Below, one piece after another: positions 62,233-64,000 of a stretch of DNA of 64,000 nt (within the stretch, counting starts at the first letter, position 1; each line of letters starts with the position of its first letter). The notes under the pieces were generated by a model, which did not search any database, was not told the DNA's origin, and saw only the letters and a list, made by a program, of their open reading frames with translations. The stretch is from Flavobacteriales bacterium. Lineage in GTDB: Bacteria; Bacteroidota; Bacteroidia; Flavobacteriales_F; PHOS-HE28. The position numbers and the translations under genes were made by a program. The stretch covers positions 172,507 through 236,506 of the forward strand of contig JADJCS010000014.1 of NCBI GenBank assembly GCA_016703105.1, read 5' to 3'.

Positions 62233-62338
62233 TACCGCAAAGGGCGCAAAGAGCGCAAAGGGGAATGCAATGCAAGCTGATAGGACGGTTGCTCATCCCA
62301 ACAGGCATTGCTTTGCGTCCTTAGCGCTCTTTGCGGTA
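62233..62338. repeat. 28-nt inverted repeat between sufD and sufS
   Basis: Arms at 62233-62260 and 62311-62338 are reverse complements at 24 of 28 positions, 50 bases apart, and each contains repeated cgcaaag/ctttgcg words. They fill the only long gap of the suf operon (120 bp). Confidence 0.75.
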
Positions 62339-62345
62339 AACTCCT

Positions 62346-63614
62346 TCATAGCGCTTCGAGCTTCGCATCGATGAGCGATGCGAGATGCTTCCGCCAATCC
62401 TCGTTCGTGATGCGCTCCAACACGTCCGTCATGAACGCGTGTGAAAGCATGCGCCGCGCTTCGGCCTCGCTCACCCCACGCGAACGCAGGTAGAAGAGGC
62501 CCTTCTCATCCAGACGACCGATGGTGCAACCATGGCTGCACTTCACATCGTCGGCGTAGATCTCCAGCTCGGGCTTGGTGAAGATTCGCGCGTCGTCGCC
62601 TTGCAGGATGTTCGCATTGCTCTGGTAGGCGCGGGTGCGCTGGGCATCCTGCTTCACATACACCTTGCCGTTGAAGACACCGGTCGCCTTCTTCGCCACG
62701 ATGCCTTTGTATAGCTCGTCGCTCGTGCAATCCGGCACGTCGTGGCCGATGTAGGTGTGGTTGTCGCAGTGCGTGGTGCCGTTCAGTACGTACACGCCGT
62801 TCAGTTCGGCATGTGCTTCGGGACCAGCCAGGGCCACATTCACTTCGTTGCGCACCAGGGATCCGTTCAAGGTCGTGGTGTCGATGCTGAAATGGCCTTT
62901 CGCGCCGATCTTCACGCCATCGAGACCGATGTGCGCTGGGCCATTGGCTTCATTCTGCAGTATATGGATCGTGAGGTTCGCGCTTTCTCCGATGACGCTT
63001 TCGCGGATGCCGTTCACCAATGAGGAAGATGCGTCGGTCCCGATGTGTTCAATGATCACTTCCACCGTAGCGCCTTCGTGCAACAGGAAAGATCGCGAGG
63101 CTGGATCAGCTGCCGCCACCGGTGGTGATGTGCAGGACGTGGATCGGCTTCCTGGTCTGCGTGCCTTTGGTGGACCAAGATGATCAGGCCGTCGGTGGGT
63201 GCAGCGGCGTTCATCGCGGTGAAGAAGCGATCGCCTATCGGCGCGACCTGTCCGTAATGGGCCTTCACCGGGCCGTGCGACAGGTGGTGCTTCAGGCTGT
63301 CGATGACAACGCCCTTCTCCGCCTTCAGATCATCGCTGAGGTCTGCCCGGAAGTGACCGTTCACGAAGACCACGCGGGTGACATCGAATGGCAGGCGCGC
63401 GGGCAGCGTGACGTTCGCATCGCCCTTGGGCGCCACGTACGCATGCTTGAACAGCTTGCCGACGCGCGTGTACTTCCAGGCCTCGGTCTTGATGCCTGGG
63501 GAACGGGAAGAACGTTCACCTGCGCCAGCGCCTCACTCGCGCCGGGCCATGCGCTGCCTTCGAGCAGGGCGAGGCACAGTGGCCTTTTTGGATCGGTGGC
63601 GGTCATCGTGCTCA

Positions 63615-63615
<1 letters not shown>
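62346..63615 (-). pseudogene. sufD: SufD Fe-S scaffold protein, frameshifted
   Basis: A ~423-residue SufB/SufD family protein that reads through at least three frame changes: start at 63615 (MSTMTATDPKRPLCLALLEG), a shift near 63495 (then GIKTEAWKYTRVGKLFKHAY), another near 63175 (KPIHVLHITTGGGS) and another near 63110. From 63119 to 62346 the C-terminal core is intact (FLLHEGATVEVIIEHIG, HTYIGHDVPDCTSDELYKGI, DDVKCSHGCTIGRLDEKGLF, RGVSEAEARRMLSHAF), including the conserved KCSHG. It forms the SufBCD complex with SufC. Its ATG overlaps the sufC stop by one base. Confidence 0.85.

Positions 63616-64000
<385 letters not shown>

Overview
The window looks like chromosomal DNA of a high-GC (roughly 60 %) Bacteroidota bacterium, most like an uncultured Flavobacteriales lineage. 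The evidence is nine secreted proteins with type IX secretion (T9SS) C-terminal sorting domains (one of the gliding-motility/type B kind), Bacteroidota-only families such as DUF2480, LytTR and RprX/Y-like regulators, and Bacteroidota-type -7 promoter elements (TAnnTTTG-like) lying only a few bases before start codons. No phage, plasmid or CRISPR array is visible.

Layout. 1-8.5 kb: a kinase-receiver-nucleotide cyclase hybrid (5' end missing), an SLC13 transporter, a T9SS protein, lysA and a LytS/LytT-like pair. 8.6-18.4 kb: a 1242-residue repeat-built T9SS protein, a peptidylarginine-deiminase-type lipoprotein, DUF418, DinB, a RidA-like 2-aminomuconate deaminase, a BNR-repeat T9SS protein and an aldo/keto reductase. 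18.4-29.7 kb is accessory: a LamG T9SS protein, a large nested inverted repeat, a lower-GC lipoprotein, a four-gene restriction/defence-like operon (fused methyltransferase-nuclease, HNH protein, PUA/EVE-like protein, PD-(D/E)XK nuclease), a 1-kb thicket of non-coding direct repeats, a paralogous pair of unknown proteins and a 21-bp tandem repeat. 29.7-31.2 kb: fructosamine-kinase-like gene and an odd tRNA-Ala locus carrying a GIY-YIG ORF between two tRNA-like remnants. 31.2-41 kb: Usp, an HD-domain/polyphosphate-kinase fusion divergent from a double SiaB-like kinase, an ALDH8A1-like dehydrogenase, an RprX/RprY-like pair and an atypical SDR. 41-52.5 kb: three tandem related T9SS proteins, 3-hydroxyanthranilate dioxygenase and ACMS decarboxylase, then a giant gliding-type adhesin. 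52.6-64 kb: purF, a membrane protein, a secreted metalloprotease, DUF2480, a T9SS protein and the suf Fe-S operon (sufC-D-S-lipoprotein-E-T) on the minus strand, running off the end.

The lower kynurenine (tryptophan) pathway is well represented but scattered: dioxygenase and decarboxylase (47-48.6 kb), semialdehyde dehydrogenase (36-37.5 kb), deaminase (15.4 kb) and perhaps the SDR (40 kb).

Caution: at least eight genes, including normally conserved purF, sufS and sufD, are interrupted by one- or two-base indels, several in homopolymers. This pattern suggests sequencing or assembly error more than true decay, so every 'broken' gene here needs read-level checking.
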